64,000 bases of DNA from Scalindua sp964344685. Lineage in GTDB: Bacteria > Planctomycetota > Brocadiia > Brocadiales > Scalinduaceae. Within the stretch, counting starts at the first letter, position 1. Each line of letters opens with the position of its first letter. Location: NCBI GenBank assembly GCA_964344685.1, contig CAYFOK010000014.1, forward strand, positions 1 to 64,000, given 5' to 3'. Positions 44,337 to 53,385 of the stretch are shown here, one piece after another. Below the pieces are notes generated by a model. It did not search any database. It saw only the letters and a list, made by a program, of their open reading frames with translations, and was not told the DNA's origin. Both the position numbers and the translations under genes were made by a program.

Positions 44337-44723
44337 ATGAATAAAGAGATTAACTATAAACTAGGTATTATATGGCAGGACGTTCAGCACCGGAGGATTG
44401 TTAAAATAATTAATCAGATTAACATTGATTCACACGTAAACTTCGATTCCATCCTAAATCAGTTGACTTACTATATTGAGGACCACTTTGAGACCGAGGA
44501 ACAATATATGCACAAGTATTGTTATGACAAAACTGTTTCACATATCAGGGAGCATAATGATTTCAAAAATAGATATAAGGAAATTGCTGGTGCATGTTTT
44601 ATAGATGATTCTTTCAATACCACTATATTGTCATTCTTAAACGAATGGTTTAACAAACACATATATGAAGTAGATAATGAACTTGCTGTTTTCTTGCTTA
44701 AATATGAGCCTGACATATCCTAA
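44337..44723 (+). CDS. Bacteriohemerythrin
   Basis: 128-residue O2-binding four-helix protein. All seven di-iron ligands are seen: His in DVQHRRIV, His and Glu in DHFETEEQYM, two His in VSHIREHNDF, and His and Asp in NKHIYEVDNE. The ATG at 44337 gives the normal length. Being 22 bp after nuoN it could be read with the complex I operon; in an anaerobe it may trap or deliver oxygen near the membrane, which is inference. Confidence 0.92.
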   Translation: MNKEINYKLGIIWQDVQHRRIVKIINQINIDSHVNFDSILNQLTYYIEDHFETEEQYMHKYCYDKTVSHIREHNDFKNRYKEIAGACFIDDSFNTTILSFLNEWFNKHIYEVDNELAVFLLKYEPDIS

Positions 44724-44956
44724 CTGTATTCCATCAATTCCTCATACAAAACCATTAATTGTATGAACTTTCTTTAATAGCTTGAACCATTTAAACCGAT
44801 AATTTCTTCTTTTTTGTCTGTGTCATATAATTCTTTTAAATTTTTTATGCCTTTATAGTAAATATTGTTTTACCTTGCAAAACACCCTTACTATTTTATA
44901 ATAACAGATGTTAAAGTAACGGTTTGAACGGCTTTTTATTTACATGGAGGTAGAAG

Positions 44957-45190
44957 ATGGATGATAATATTTCCAAAGATATATCGAAGAAGTACTGTTC
45001 ACGATTCGGTATTATATCGGTAAACAAAGGGTTTATAACTGCAGAACAGCTGAAAGAGGCTTTATTAGAGCAGGCGGATGATAATATTTCCAACAGGCCT
45101 CACAGACTGATAGGTAGAATATTCTTCGAGAAGGGTTGGATGACAGATCAACAGATAGATGAGGTATTGAATGATCTTGAGCATTCATGA
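44957..45190 (+). CDS. Small MshEN-like protein
   Basis: 77 residues, complete, with SD GGAGG before the ATG. The body (YCSRFGIISVNKGFITAEQL and HRLIGRIFFEKGWMTDQQID, in parts) follows the GxxLxxxGxIsxxQLxxAL pattern of the MshEN / type II secretion ATPase N-terminal domain, one kind of c-di-GMP-binding module. Only part of the nucleotide-binding pattern is kept. It precedes the two PII genes. Function unknown. Confidence 0.6.
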   Translation: MDDNISKDISKKYCSRFGIISVNKGFITAEQLKEALLEQADDNISNRPHRLIGRIFFEKGWMTDQQIDEVLNDLEHS

Positions 45191-45321
45191 TGACTATAAG
45201 AAAATAAAAGCAAAAATTAAGTATAAAAGTCTAGATGCTACAGTCAAGAAGCTGTTTTTAACTTTTCAAACTGTTTATATAGATGTGTAGGACTATTTGA
45301 ATTAAACGTTGGAGGGGGGAT

Positions 45322-45696
45322 ATGAAGCTTATTAGAGTCATCTTAAAACCGGAAAAGACTATGGACCTTAAAGATGTACTGACCGGTTTGGGGTACCATG
45401 GAATCACCACTAAACATACTTTTGGGTATGGAGAGCAGAAGAAGATAGTAAAACAGATTTATCGCGGTAAGGTTTATGAGCAGAGAACTGATGCAATTAA
45501 AAGAGAAGAGATGGAGTTTATAGTCGCAGATTACAGGGTCAAAAGTGTTATCGATTCTATCAGGGAAGTTACTAAAACTGATGAGGGAGGTGACGGGAGG
45601 ATATATGTATTACCTATAGAACAATCAATCCACATTCATACCGGCGATAGACATATAGGTGACTCTACTGAGACAGGTTTTTATGGTGATATTTAG
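45322..45696 (+). CDS. PII-like nitrogen regulatory protein (copy 1)
   Basis: 124 residues with the GlnB/GlnK fold: MKLIRVILKPEKTMDLKDVL at the start, T-loop QIYRGKVYEQRTD with a Tyr at the place of the uridylylated Tyr51, and GGDGRIYVLPIEQSIHIHTGD as the C-signature (in parts). The T-loop is about two or three residues longer than in E. coli GlnB, and the C-terminus extends past the usual end. PII proteins sense ATP/ADP and 2-oxoglutarate and bind ammonium transporters or enzymes; no amtB is beside it. Strong SD (GGAGGGGGG). Confidence 0.9.
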   Translation: MKLIRVILKPEKTMDLKDVLTGLGYHGITTKHTFGYGEQKKIVKQIYRGKVYEQRTDAIKREEMEFIVADYRVKSVIDSIREVTKTDEGGDGRIYVLPIEQSIHIHTGDRHIGDSTETGFYGDI

Positions 45697-45783
45697 TTTT
45701 TTCCTGTAAAGTCGATCTTGTCAGTATCTCAACGTCGATGAATTGAATAAAAAATATCATTTATGTGGATGGGGAAAACCGCT

Positions 45784-46158
45784 ATGAAACTTATTAAGGC
45801 TATTGTAAGACCAGAGAAGGCGATGGCACTGAAGGATATACTATCTGGATCCGGGTACCACGGAATATCGACTACTGATTGCTTTGGTTACGGAGAGTCT
45901 AAAAAAATAGTTAGGCAGATATATCGAGGAAAGGTTTATGAACAGAGGGTGGATGCAATCAATAGGACAGAGGTGGAATTAGTTGTACCGGACAATAAAG
46001 TCGACAATGTTATAAGGACTATCAGGAATGTCGCCGTGACCAATCGCGGTGCTGATGGACGCATATACGTTTTTGCAATGAATGATTCAGTCCACATTCA
46101 TTCGGGTGAAACACATCTGGGTGATTACACTGAAAATGAGTTACAGGACGAAATTTGA
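45784..46158 (+). CDS. PII-like nitrogen regulatory protein (copy 2)
   Basis: 124 residues, a close paralogue of copy 1 in tandem, with MKLIKAIVRPEKAMALKDIL, T-loop QIYRGKVYEQRVDA and ADGRIYVFAMNDSVHIHSGE (in parts). The ATG at 45784 is preferred over 45763 because it aligns with copy 1 and follows GGGGA. Same enlarged T-loop and C-terminal extension. An 87-bp gap separates the two copies, so they may be co-transcribed and form homo- or heterotrimers. Confidence 0.9.
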   Translation: MKLIKAIVRPEKAMALKDILSGSGYHGISTTDCFGYGESKKIVRQIYRGKVYEQRVDAINRTEVELVVPDNKVDNVIRTIRNVAVTNRGADGRIYVFAMNDSVHIHSGETHLGDYTENELQDEI

Positions 46159-46325
46159 GGCTCCTCTGAACATACCGACATTCCGGCAGATTTTCTACTT
46201 AGTGTAGATAGCAGATCATTTGCTTTTACTATATCGATTCCATCCCGGATCTTAGTAAGCCCGGTGGGAAAACGTTAAATATTGAGTGCTCTCTTATTTG
46301 TCAAAACCGGTAAGATATGTTTTGG

Positions 46326-46727
46326 TCAAAAGCCCAGTTTTTCAAGTTCCGGATAGAACTTCTCTTCTTCAAATGCAATTCTGTCAGAAAGCGCACTTTT
46401 TATACCACCAAAATCGCCCATAAACTCAATGCTGTCAACTGCATCAGAGGACGAGTACTTATCAAAAAATGGTAATAGAGCAGATTGTGCAATATTGCCA
46501 AGTTCATCTAAGAAACGTTGTGCTGATGACTTAAAAGTACCATCAACTTCAGGCTTTTCCATTGCTTCTTTGATGACACTGTTTTCTTCTCCAAGATGTG
46601 CCAGGACAGACTCTTTTAAACTAACGAGCGCTTCAGCTCTCTTTGCTCCAGTCGACGTGCTAATTAGTTCCAACAGCCCTGTTGCCGTGTGGTGTGTTGA
46701 TTTAAAACCATCTACTGTCGCTCCCAT
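46326..46727 (-). CDS. Hemerythrin-like (HHE) protein with missing ligands
   Basis: 133 residues, helical. It resembles the HHE cation-binding family: STHHTATGLLELI near the N-terminus, VLAHLGEENSVIKEAM in the middle, and AFEEEKFYPELEKLGF at the end. The later His ligands expected in helices 3 and 4 are absent, so a normal di-iron centre is unlikely. The start at 46727 is set by a perfect AGGAGG 8 nt upstream. It is convergent with the PII pair. Function unknown. Confidence 0.6.
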   Translation of the reverse strand: MGATVDGFKSTHHTATGLLELISTSTGAKRAEALVSLKESVLAHLGEENSVIKEAMEKPEVDGTFKSSAQRFLDELGNIAQSALLPFFDKYSSSDAVDSIEFMGDFGGIKSALSDRIAFEEEKFYPELEKLGF

Positions 46728-47064
46728 ATAGTGATCCTCCTCTGTTTTACATTTCAAAAATAACTTGAATGAAAACTATAGTTTATATAGTCGTGAAAAT
46801 AGTCAGTACATACAAGTGATGAAATTTGTATTCAGGTATTAATGTCCAGTAAACGTTCAACCTGAATAGTCAGTAATTTAACAATAATCAGAAATGATAA
46901 CAACTAAAAATATTTTGTAATAACATATAGAAATGATTTAATTCACAGCTCACAGGGCAAAAACATACTGATGACTAGGCGGCTAATGGCTAATTATGAT
47001 CTAATCTGCACGTTTGTATATTCTACAAGATGAAAGAGACAAAGAAATATAGGCAAAAAGCGGT
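46728..47064. other. Intergenic region, no gene seen
   Basis: About 340 bp, AT-rich, upstream of the HHE-like gene and downstream of the J-domain gene. No tRNA, strong hairpin or coding frame was recognised. A short patch near 46972-47000 (TGACTAGGCGGCTAATGGCTAA) resembles a decayed form of the heptamer repeat at 54898. Confidence 0.4.
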
Positions 47065-47982
47065 CTAAACGGCTAATGTTGTTATAGAAGTAGATCGGGC
47101 TCTGTTGTAGCGCATCACTTTGGTGTTGTGGCTTCTAAGACTTACAATCATCTTTGATATATCGTAGCTTCTAAGAATTTTCTCTTGAATGAAGTATTGC
47201 CCTATTCGAGGTTGCAGTTTTCTCTGCCTTCCGATTATGGCCATATGTTGAAAGTTTGTTATATATCCGTTACGCAAGGCGTATTCGCCTATTTTGTCTT
47301 TATAACTCCGCTCATTCATAATTTTTTGAATATCATCTGACGACAGGATTCCCCAATCCATAGCAATTTTTCCAAGGATTGGACGCTGTTTTCTCTGCCA
47401 GATTATAGCCTGGTTAAGAGTCCTCCAGGAGATAAGGCCGGTGTAGTACAGAAATTGACCGATCAGCAGTTCGCAATTCGGTACATTACCTTTGTAATAG
47501 TGGTCTGAAACGCCCTGCTGTCTATTCTGTCTAGAAGCAGTTTTTATTACAATGCTCTTTAAAGAGAATGCTAAGTTTCTTTTTATTGTCTTTGTAGTCT
47601 GTTTCGTCTGTGTAGTAGTCTTTGCCTTAATTGCCGACTTCGATGGTTTAGTAGATTTCCTTGTCTGAGTACACTTGGTGGTTTTTTTAGCCTCTCTTCC
47701 CAATCCCGTGTCTTTTATTACATATTTTTTATCTCCTTTTATGATAGATTCCAGCCTTTCATAAGCCGTATTCATCTTTTTAAAACTTTTATTCAGTGTT
47801 TCTCTGTCTTTACCAAGTGTGTGTGATCTGTCTGGATGTGTTGCTAATGCCTTCTTTCTGTATGCTAATCTAAGTTTTATAGGTGTCAGCTTGTCCAAAA
47901 AATCTACGTAATTGACGATTTGAGAGTCAAATAATAGATTGCAATCTTTTATAAGTACAGTTTTTGAAATAGGATAGGACAT
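47065..47982 (-). CDS. J-domain protein with MshEN-like repeats
   Basis: 305 residues. Residues about 25-90 resemble a DnaJ J-domain with the HPD motif (ALATHPDRSHTLGKD), the part that stimulates DnaK ATPase. A Lys/Thr-rich linker (about 95-140) follows. The C-terminal half has about three repeats of the MshEN pattern, e.g. LLIGQFLYYTGLISWRTLNQA and ILGKIAMDWGILSSDDIQ (in parts), related to c-di-GMP-binding modules of pilus ATPases. No signal peptide. It may link a chaperone to second-messenger or pilus control; unproven. Confidence 0.65.
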   Translation of the reverse strand: MSYPISKTVLIKDCNLLFDSQIVNYVDFLDKLTPIKLRLAYRKKALATHPDRSHTLGKDRETLNKSFKKMNTAYERLESIIKGDKKYVIKDTGLGREAKKTTKCTQTRKSTKPSKSAIKAKTTTQTKQTTKTIKRNLAFSLKSIVIKTASRQNRQQGVSDHYYKGNVPNCELLIGQFLYYTGLISWRTLNQAIIWQRKQRPILGKIAMDWGILSSDDIQKIMNERSYKDKIGEYALRNGYITNFQHMAIIGRQRKLQPRIGQYFIQEKILRSYDISKMIVSLRSHNTKVMRYNRARSTSITTLAV

Positions 47983-48098
47983 TATAGTGTCTTGTTAACA
48001 TATTTATAGTTTCGAGTAATTGAAAAAAAGCAAATGAAATGCCAACTATATTTAGTGACGGTTATGATTGCATGGTACGCAACTTTTCTACAAGATGA

Positions 48099-49466
48099 TC
48101 ATGACTTCAGTAACTTGATTATTTTAATGATAGTATCTTTGGCATCTCCAAAGATCATTAGTGTTTTTTCCTTGTAGAAGAGTTCATTGTCTACACCACT
48201 AAAGCCAGGGCTCAAACTTCGCTTGCATATAATTACATTCCTTGCCTGATCAGCGTTAAGAATTGGCATGCCATAGAGCGGACTCTCGTTATCACTCCTT
48301 GCCGAGGGATTGACTACATCATTTGCACCAACAACTAGTGCAACGTCACAGTTTTGAAAATCATCATTAATGTCACCAAGATCGAAAAGAAGGTCATAAG
48401 ATACATTTGCCTCCGCAAGCAGGACATTCATGTGTCCGGGCATGCGACCTGCAACAGGGTGGATTGCATAGCGTACGTTAACTCCGCTGTTTAAAAGAGT
48501 TTTTACCAGTTCCTGTAGTGCAAACTGTGCCTTTGCTACAGCAAGACCATATCCAGGAATGATTATAACAGATTGTGCGGTCTCAAGCATTGTTGACGCA
48601 TCTTCTTCAGTGTAACTTATTACTCGTCTTTTATCGCTATTACTGTTATCAATAGCAACAGTCCCTACTGATCCGAAAACTATATTTGCAATTGAACGGT
48701 TCATGGCCTTACACATAATATTGGTAAGTATAAATCCTGAAGCACCAACAAGTGCACCGCAGATGATAAGAATATTGTTGGAGAGTACAAAGCCTGTAGC
48801 GGCGGCTGCAAGGCCGGAACATGAGTTCAGCATTGATATTACAACAGGCATATCTGCTCCGCCAATTGGTATGACGAAAAGGATCCCTAGTAACAGAGCT
48901 ATAGCAAGGACGATAAACAGACCTGTGCTGTTAGAAGGATTGATTATGACAATAAGACCCATAATCAGAAATGAAACAAATAGCAGCATGTTAATAGAAC
49001 GCTGGCTCTTGAACACTACAGGAGCCGGCGTAACAACACCCTGTAGTTTGCCAAAAGCTACCAGGCTTCCACTAAATGTGATTGAACCAATAAACAGGCT
49101 CACAATCATTGAAATGATAACGTCAATACGCGGTTCAGCTGTGAGACGATTGTACTCAGCCAACGCTACAAGTGCAGATGCACCTCCTCCAAGCCCGTTA
49201 AAGAGTGCCACCATTTGGGGCATGGCTGTCATCCTGATTCTTCTGGCTATTATGGCCCCAATTGTACTTCCGATAATAAGACCGATGATTATAAATTTGA
49301 AATCCAGTATCTCGTTCTTTGTCAGAGTAACAATTATAGCTATAAGCATTGCAGACATTGCAAGTTGATTACCCCGACGGGCGGTCCTGGGAGAACTAAG
49401 GTTTTTTAATCCAATAATAAATAGTATGGATGAAAGGAGGTAGGCAAGTGCTATGATAATTTTCAT
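48099..49466 (-). CDS. pntB: NAD(P) transhydrogenase subunit beta
   Basis: 455-residue membrane and NADP-binding subunit of the proton-translocating transhydrogenase, which drives NADPH formation with the proton gradient. About eight or nine helices (residues 1-260), then the NADP domain with IIPGYGLAVAKAQ, RYAIHPVAGRMPGHMNVLLAEA (in parts) and GANDVVNPSA. Its ATG overlaps the pntAB stop by 4 nt. Last of three genes on the minus strand. Confidence 0.97.
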   Translation of the reverse strand: MKIIIALAYLLSSILFIIGLKNLSSPRTARRGNQLAMSAMLIAIIVTLTKNEILDFKFIIIGLIIGSTIGAIIARRIRMTAMPQMVALFNGLGGGASALVALAEYNRLTAEPRIDVIISMIVSLFIGSITFSGSLVAFGKLQGVVTPAPVVFKSQRSINMLLFVSFLIMGLIVIINPSNSTGLFIVLAIALLLGILFVIPIGGADMPVVISMLNSCSGLAAAATGFVLSNNILIICGALVGASGFILTNIMCKAMNRSIANIVFGSVGTVAIDNSNSDKRRVISYTEEDASTMLETAQSVIIIPGYGLAVAKAQFALQELVKTLLNSGVNVRYAIHPVAGRMPGHMNVLLAEANVSYDLLFDLGDINDDFQNCDVALVVGANDVVNPSARSDNESPLYGMPILNADQARNVIICKRSLSPGFSGVDNELFYKEKTLMIFGDAKDTIIKIIKLLKS

Positions 49467-49759
49467 ATATCTTTTTTCTTTCCCTTCTTGAACATCTCAA
49501 GCATTCTGTCTGTGACCATGAACCCACCGACAACGTTAATCGTAGCTATTATTACTGCCATCATGCCAAGAATTGTACTGAGGGTAGAGTGGCCTGCACC
49601 GGCGCTTATCAGTGCACCTACAAGTGTTATGCCGGAGATTGCATTAGTGCCGGACATCAGCGGGGTATGAAGCAGGGGGGGGACCTTGGTAATTGTCTCA
49701 AATCCTACGAAGACTGCAAGGACAAAGATATATAACGATATTAAAAGTAGTTCGTTCAT
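49463..49759 (-). CDS. pntAB: NAD(P) transhydrogenase subunit alpha, membrane part
   Basis: 98 residues, about three helices, matching the C-terminal membrane part of PntA as a separate gene: VFVGFETITKVPPLLHTPLMSGTNAISGI (in parts). It overlaps both neighbours by 4 nt (ATGA), so translation of the three is coupled. The three-gene form is as in Rhodospirillum rubrum. Confidence 0.95.
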   Translation of the reverse strand: MNELLLISLYIFVLAVFVGFETITKVPPLLHTPLMSGTNAISGITLVGALISAGAGHSTLSTILGMMAVIIATINVVGGFMVTDRMLEMFKKGKKKDI

Positions 49760-50898
49760 GTATCAGCTCCTTCCAGGATTGCTTTTCTTACGTAATCATT
49801 TACTGTCTCTCCATTGTATGTAACACATGAGCTTTTCGTAATTTTATCTTCAAAATCAAACTTTTTATCTTCTGTATTGAACAGATGATTAAAGAATTGT
49901 GAGATATTTCTGGAATACATGGCGCTGGCATCTATAGGGAGAGTCGACGAAAGGTTTAATTCTCCGCATATGGTAACGCCATGCCTGTAGATATTTTTTC
50001 CGGGCTCCGTAATCTCGCAGTTTCCACCCTGTTCAGCAGCGAGGTCAATTATGACCGAGCCTTCCTGCATTTTTTTTACTATCTCTTCAGTTATTAGGAT
50101 GGGAGCCCTCTTTCCAAAAAGTTGGGCAGTCGTTATCACCACATGGTTCTGTACCGCTCTGTCGCCAATGATTAAACGCTCTTTTCTCATGAACTCTTCC
50201 GTCATCTCTTTCGCATAACCAGAAGCATTTTCAGCATCTTTCACAAGTTCCATCTCTATGAATTTTGCACCTAGACTCTCAACCTGTTCCTTTACAGCAG
50301 GTCTTGTGTCAAACGCCTCTACTCTTGCGCCCAGTCTACGTGCCGTTGCAATAGCCTGTAACCCGGCTACACCTGCTCCCACAACCAGTACCTTTGCAGG
50401 TGGAATTGTGCCCGCAGCAGTCATCAAGAGTGGGAAGAATTTACCCAGGTATTGTGCCGCTATCAATACGGCACGATAACCAGCTATACTTGCCATGGAA
50501 CTGAGTGCATCCATACTTTGTGAGCGTGATATACGAGGGATAAACTCTATTGCAAAGCTTGTAAGGCACTTTTCATTCAAGAGATTTATAAATTCAGCGT
50601 CCAGTGCAGAAGAGAGAAAGCCAATATAAGTTGCACTGTTACACATCATCTTTACTTCATCTTTCCGAGGAGGCTGGATCTTCATGATAACATCAACACT
50701 TGGATAAAGATCTTCTGCAGATTTAACGATAACAGCACCGGCCTGTTCATAATCGATGTCAGGATAATGCGCTTCTACTCCTGAACCTTCTTCAATGAAA
50801 AGTTCATGGTCGTCTTTCAAAAGACGTGTAACTGTTTTTGGTACAATAGCCACACGCTTTTCGCCATAGTAAATCTCTTTTGGTATTCCTATCTTCAT
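49756..50898 (-). CDS. pntAA: NAD(P) transhydrogenase subunit alpha, NAD-binding part
   Basis: 380-residue soluble NAD(H)-binding subunit. It begins MKIGIPKEIYYGEKRVAIVP, has RISRSQSMDALSSMASIAGYRA (in parts), the Rossmann loop VLVVGAGVAGLQAIATARRLGA (in parts) and the DLAAEQGGNCE motif. First of pntAA-pntAB-pntB. Length is normal for the split form (about 380). Confidence 0.97.
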   Translation of the reverse strand: MKIGIPKEIYYGEKRVAIVPKTVTRLLKDDHELFIEEGSGVEAHYPDIDYEQAGAVIVKSAEDLYPSVDVIMKIQPPRKDEVKMMCNSATYIGFLSSALDAEFINLLNEKCLTSFAIEFIPRISRSQSMDALSSMASIAGYRAVLIAAQYLGKFFPLLMTAAGTIPPAKVLVVGAGVAGLQAIATARRLGARVEAFDTRPAVKEQVESLGAKFIEMELVKDAENASGYAKEMTEEFMRKERLIIGDRAVQNHVVITTAQLFGKRAPILITEEIVKKMQEGSVIIDLAAEQGGNCEITEPGKNIYRHGVTICGELNLSSTLPIDASAMYSRNISQFFNHLFNTEDKKFDFEDKITKSSCVTYNGETVNDYVRKAILEGADT

Positions 50899-51068
50899 TA
50901 TTTACGTGTTTTCTATAATATAAGTTAGACTTAATTCTAAAAGTATTCAAGTAAACAAGTCAAGAAGTTATTTAAATTCGCATTTGTATGTTTGAGTTGA
51001 TTTTTTTCTGAATCCATGTATATTTTATGAAAATTAATCTATGTGTATTCTTTTGTGGGAGGAAGCAG

Positions 51069-51755
51069 ATGTTTTCTAATAAAAGATATTTGTTGATAGG
51101 TATATTTGTTTCTCTGTTTTTCTTGAGCCTGTGTAATAATGGTTCAGCTAATCCATCCTGGTCTATAAATGGAGAGTATTTCGAGGGATGTACCTGCAAC
51201 CCGGGGTGTCCGTGTCTGTTTGGGAGTGCTCCCAGCCATAATAACACATGTATCATAACGGGTGTGTTTTCTATTAAATCGGGGAATTACGGTCAGTATG
51301 TACTGGACGGTCAGACGGTGATTGGAATTACAGATTTAACTGCTTCTCCCGGAGAGAATTGGATAGTTTTCTATATCAGCGGAGATGGGTCTACAAGTGT
51401 TAGAAACAAAGTATTATTAGATATTTTTCAGAAACATGTCTTTGGCTTCGCAAAGGTCCCGCCTGAGAGAATTACTGTAAGATATTTACCTATACAAGTA
51501 GAATCTACTGAATGGCGTAAGAGGGCAGTGGTTGCTGATTACCTGATACTGGATGTTGAAATGCTGAAGGGAAAAGCGGATCCTGGCAAACCAACACAGA
51601 TTGTTAATAAGAGCTTCCCGGTCTGGGCAGACGAGTTTGATACTATACTAAACATGGGAAAGGCATTAACACACAGATTTCATGAGGGTAGTCATCAGTG
51701 GAATTATGATGGAAGAAGTGGTTTTTCAACTTATTTCCACTTTGAGGGTAACTAA
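51069..51755 (+). CDS. Exported DUF1326 protein
   Basis: 228 residues. A basic-hydrophobic N-terminus (residues 1-28, ending NGSA) looks like a signal peptide. Directly after it comes the DUF1326 signature: SINGEYFEGCTCNPGCPCLFG, with a dense Cys cluster (C-x-C-x3-C-x-C) that could bind a metal. The start at 51069 follows GGGAGGAAGCAG; an ATG at 51027 would spoil the signal. Function of the family is unknown. Confidence 0.8.
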   Translation: MFSNKRYLLIGIFVSLFFLSLCNNGSANPSWSINGEYFEGCTCNPGCPCLFGSAPSHNNTCIITGVFSIKSGNYGQYVLDGQTVIGITDLTASPGENWIVFYISGDGSTSVRNKVLLDIFQKHVFGFAKVPPERITVRYLPIQVESTEWRKRAVVADYLILDVEMLKGKADPGKPTQIVNKSFPVWADEFDTILNMGKALTHRFHEGSHQWNYDGRSGFSTYFHFEGN

Positions 51756-51847
51756 AGAATTAGGAATTTCATATAAGCACAGGAAAAAATAGGCACCAGA
51801 CTGTTAAATAAGAAACTGGATATATTATGGTATTGTGTTTACGGGTC

Positions 51848-52231
51848 CTAGATAGATACTGCAAGCGGTGATGGGGTAGATTGATTAACAAATCTGTTTA
51901 TCAGCTCTTTTTCATCTTCTTCAATATCAATAAATGCTGCAGCAATACCAAAAATAGAAGTATGCGGTTGCTTTTTCACGCGCGTTACCATACCAGTACA
52001 CCTGACTGGCTCTGATGATGTAGAGAATCCTATCTTCAGGTCTAAGACTGTACCGTTCTGTATATTACTACTGGAATTAAAGAATAAGCCACCAACGCTC
52101 AAGTCGTTTACACCTACCATGTCCCATTCAGATGAAGCCATTTCCTGCCTATTATTGGGCCTGGTTCTGAATCTTATGATAATAGGTTTCTCAGCTCTTC
52201 GATGTTTTCTTCTCTCCATATAATTATACAT
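51848..52231 (-). CDS. PilZ domain protein, probable c-di-GMP receptor
   Basis: 127 residues making up one PilZ domain. Both ligand motifs are seen: RRKHRR (RxxxR) near residue 7 and DLSVGGLFF (D/N-x-S-x-x-G) near residue 49. AAGGATTAACA before the ATG is the ribosome site. It stands alone on the minus strand. With the HD-GYP gene at 7305 it indicates active c-di-GMP signalling. Confidence 0.88.
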   Translation of the reverse strand: MYNYMERRKHRRAEKPIIIRFRTRPNNRQEMASSEWDMVGVNDLSVGGLFFNSSSNIQNGTVLDLKIGFSTSSEPVRCTGMVTRVKKQPHTSIFGIAAAFIDIEEDEKELINRFVNQSTPSPLAVSI

Positions 52232-52519
52232 TGTTAATCCTTTTATTAATGTTTTACGCTGACTTTAATTTTGTTATAGTTACTTATTATGTGTTAAATT
52301 AAAGCAATTTGCATGCCTATAGTCAGCATTTATAACACTAAAGAGTTAATGCACTATAGTAATGACACTTATGACAAGCAGGATAAAGGGGCGTATTTGC
52401 TGTAACTTTTCTCGTAGTAAATAATACCCAGTTTAGCAACAGAATTTCGCCAAAATGACTTATTTTTTGTCATAAAAGATAATTAATATGTATACTGAAC
52501 TTTATTAAATTACTTTTAG

Positions 52520-52547
52520 TTGACACTCTAATTTATAATCGTAATAT
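52520..52547 (+). promoter_or_regulatory. Predicted promoter of the cbiG-cobJ-cobK operon
   Basis: TTGACA (52520-52525, perfect -35) and TAATAT (52542-52547, four of six of -10) with a 16-nt spacer, 53 bp before the cbiG start. The surrounding 52232-52599 gap holds no gene, and no cobalamin riboswitch was recognised in the short leader. Confidence 0.5.
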
Positions 52548-52599
52548 AGTGTATGTCTATTTACAGTCATGATTTGTATGAATTGGAGAGTACAATAAT

Positions 52600-53385
52600 A
52601 TGAACCTGGCAATTATGGCTATAAGTGATGAGGGTATTAATGTGGCTGAACGCATTAAAGATAACCTTGATGATGAAGTAACCATTTTTTTGCCGAAGAA
52701 ATTAGAGAAGTCAAAGCTGGATGCTACTTTTTATTCAAACAAATTTAGTGATCAAATGGGTGATCTGTTTTCTCAATATGAGGGACTCGTACTTATCATG
52801 GCATCGGGCATAGTAGTACGTACAATTGCTCCGTATATTAAGGGCAAGTATACTGATCCTGCAGTTGTAGTGGTTGACGATGTAGGGCGTTATGTTATCA
52901 GTATACTCTCCGGTCATGAAGGTGGAGCAAACAATTTAGCACATAAAGTTGCAAGCATTCTACACACAGATGCTGTTATTACGACAGGAACAGAAGCAAA
53001 GAAGGATATTATAATCGGTATAGGCTGCAAGCGAGGAATAGAGAGTGATAAGGTTAAGGAGGCTATTAATAGAGCTCTCCAAACTGCTGAAGTAACTATT
53101 GATAGAGTGCGGCTGGCAGGCACTGTGGACTTGAAGGCAGATGAAAAGGGATTGTTGTCTGCACTGCAGGAGCTTGGAATTCCACTGAGGGTAGTTTCGA
53201 GGCCTGAGATTGAGAGTTGTGCGAAAGATTATTCTAAATCAGATTTTGTTATTGATAAGATTGGAGTGGGTGGTGTAAGTGAGCCGGCGGCTCTAATTTC
53301 AGGGAGGAAGACAAAGTTAATACTAAAGAAGCAGAAATATCCGGGAGTAACGGTAGCGATAGCTCAGGAAAACTTTATGTGGTAG
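52600..53385 (+). CDS. cbiG: Cobalt-precorrin-5A hydrolase
   Basis: Opens the lactone ring and releases acetaldehyde in anaerobic corrin-ring synthesis. 261 residues, with the N-terminal half VLIMASGIVVRTIAPYIKGKYTDPAVVVVDDVG (in parts) and ILSGHEGGANNLAHKVA, and the C-terminal CbiG_C domain IGIGCKRGIESDKVKEAI and VGGVSEPAAL. Its stop overlaps the next start by 7 nt. The SD is TTGGAGAG. Confidence 0.93.
   Translation: MNLAIMAISDEGINVAERIKDNLDDEVTIFLPKKLEKSKLDATFYSNKFSDQMGDLFSQYEGLVLIMASGIVVRTIAPYIKGKYTDPAVVVVDDVGRYVISILSGHEGGANNLAHKVASILHTDAVITTGTEAKKDIIIGIGCKRGIESDKVKEAINRALQTAEVTIDRVRLAGTVDLKADEKGLLSALQELGIPLRVVSRPEIESCAKDYSKSDFVIDKIGVGGVSEPAALISGRKTKLILKKQKYPGVTVAIAQENFMW

Noticed and set aside
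48703..49368. Open frame of about 220 codons opposite pntB
   Set aside because: Antisense to a well-conserved membrane gene, with low-complexity composition and no motif.
52232..52599. Cobalamin riboswitch before cbiG
   Set aside because: No B12-box-like GCCACTG core and the predicted leader is too short.
53340..53385. Programmed -1 frameshift between cbiG and cobJ as a firm call
   Set aside because: The reading frames permit it, but G-GAA-AAC is not a good slippery heptamer and no downstream stimulating structure was seen, so it is kept only as a hypothesis.
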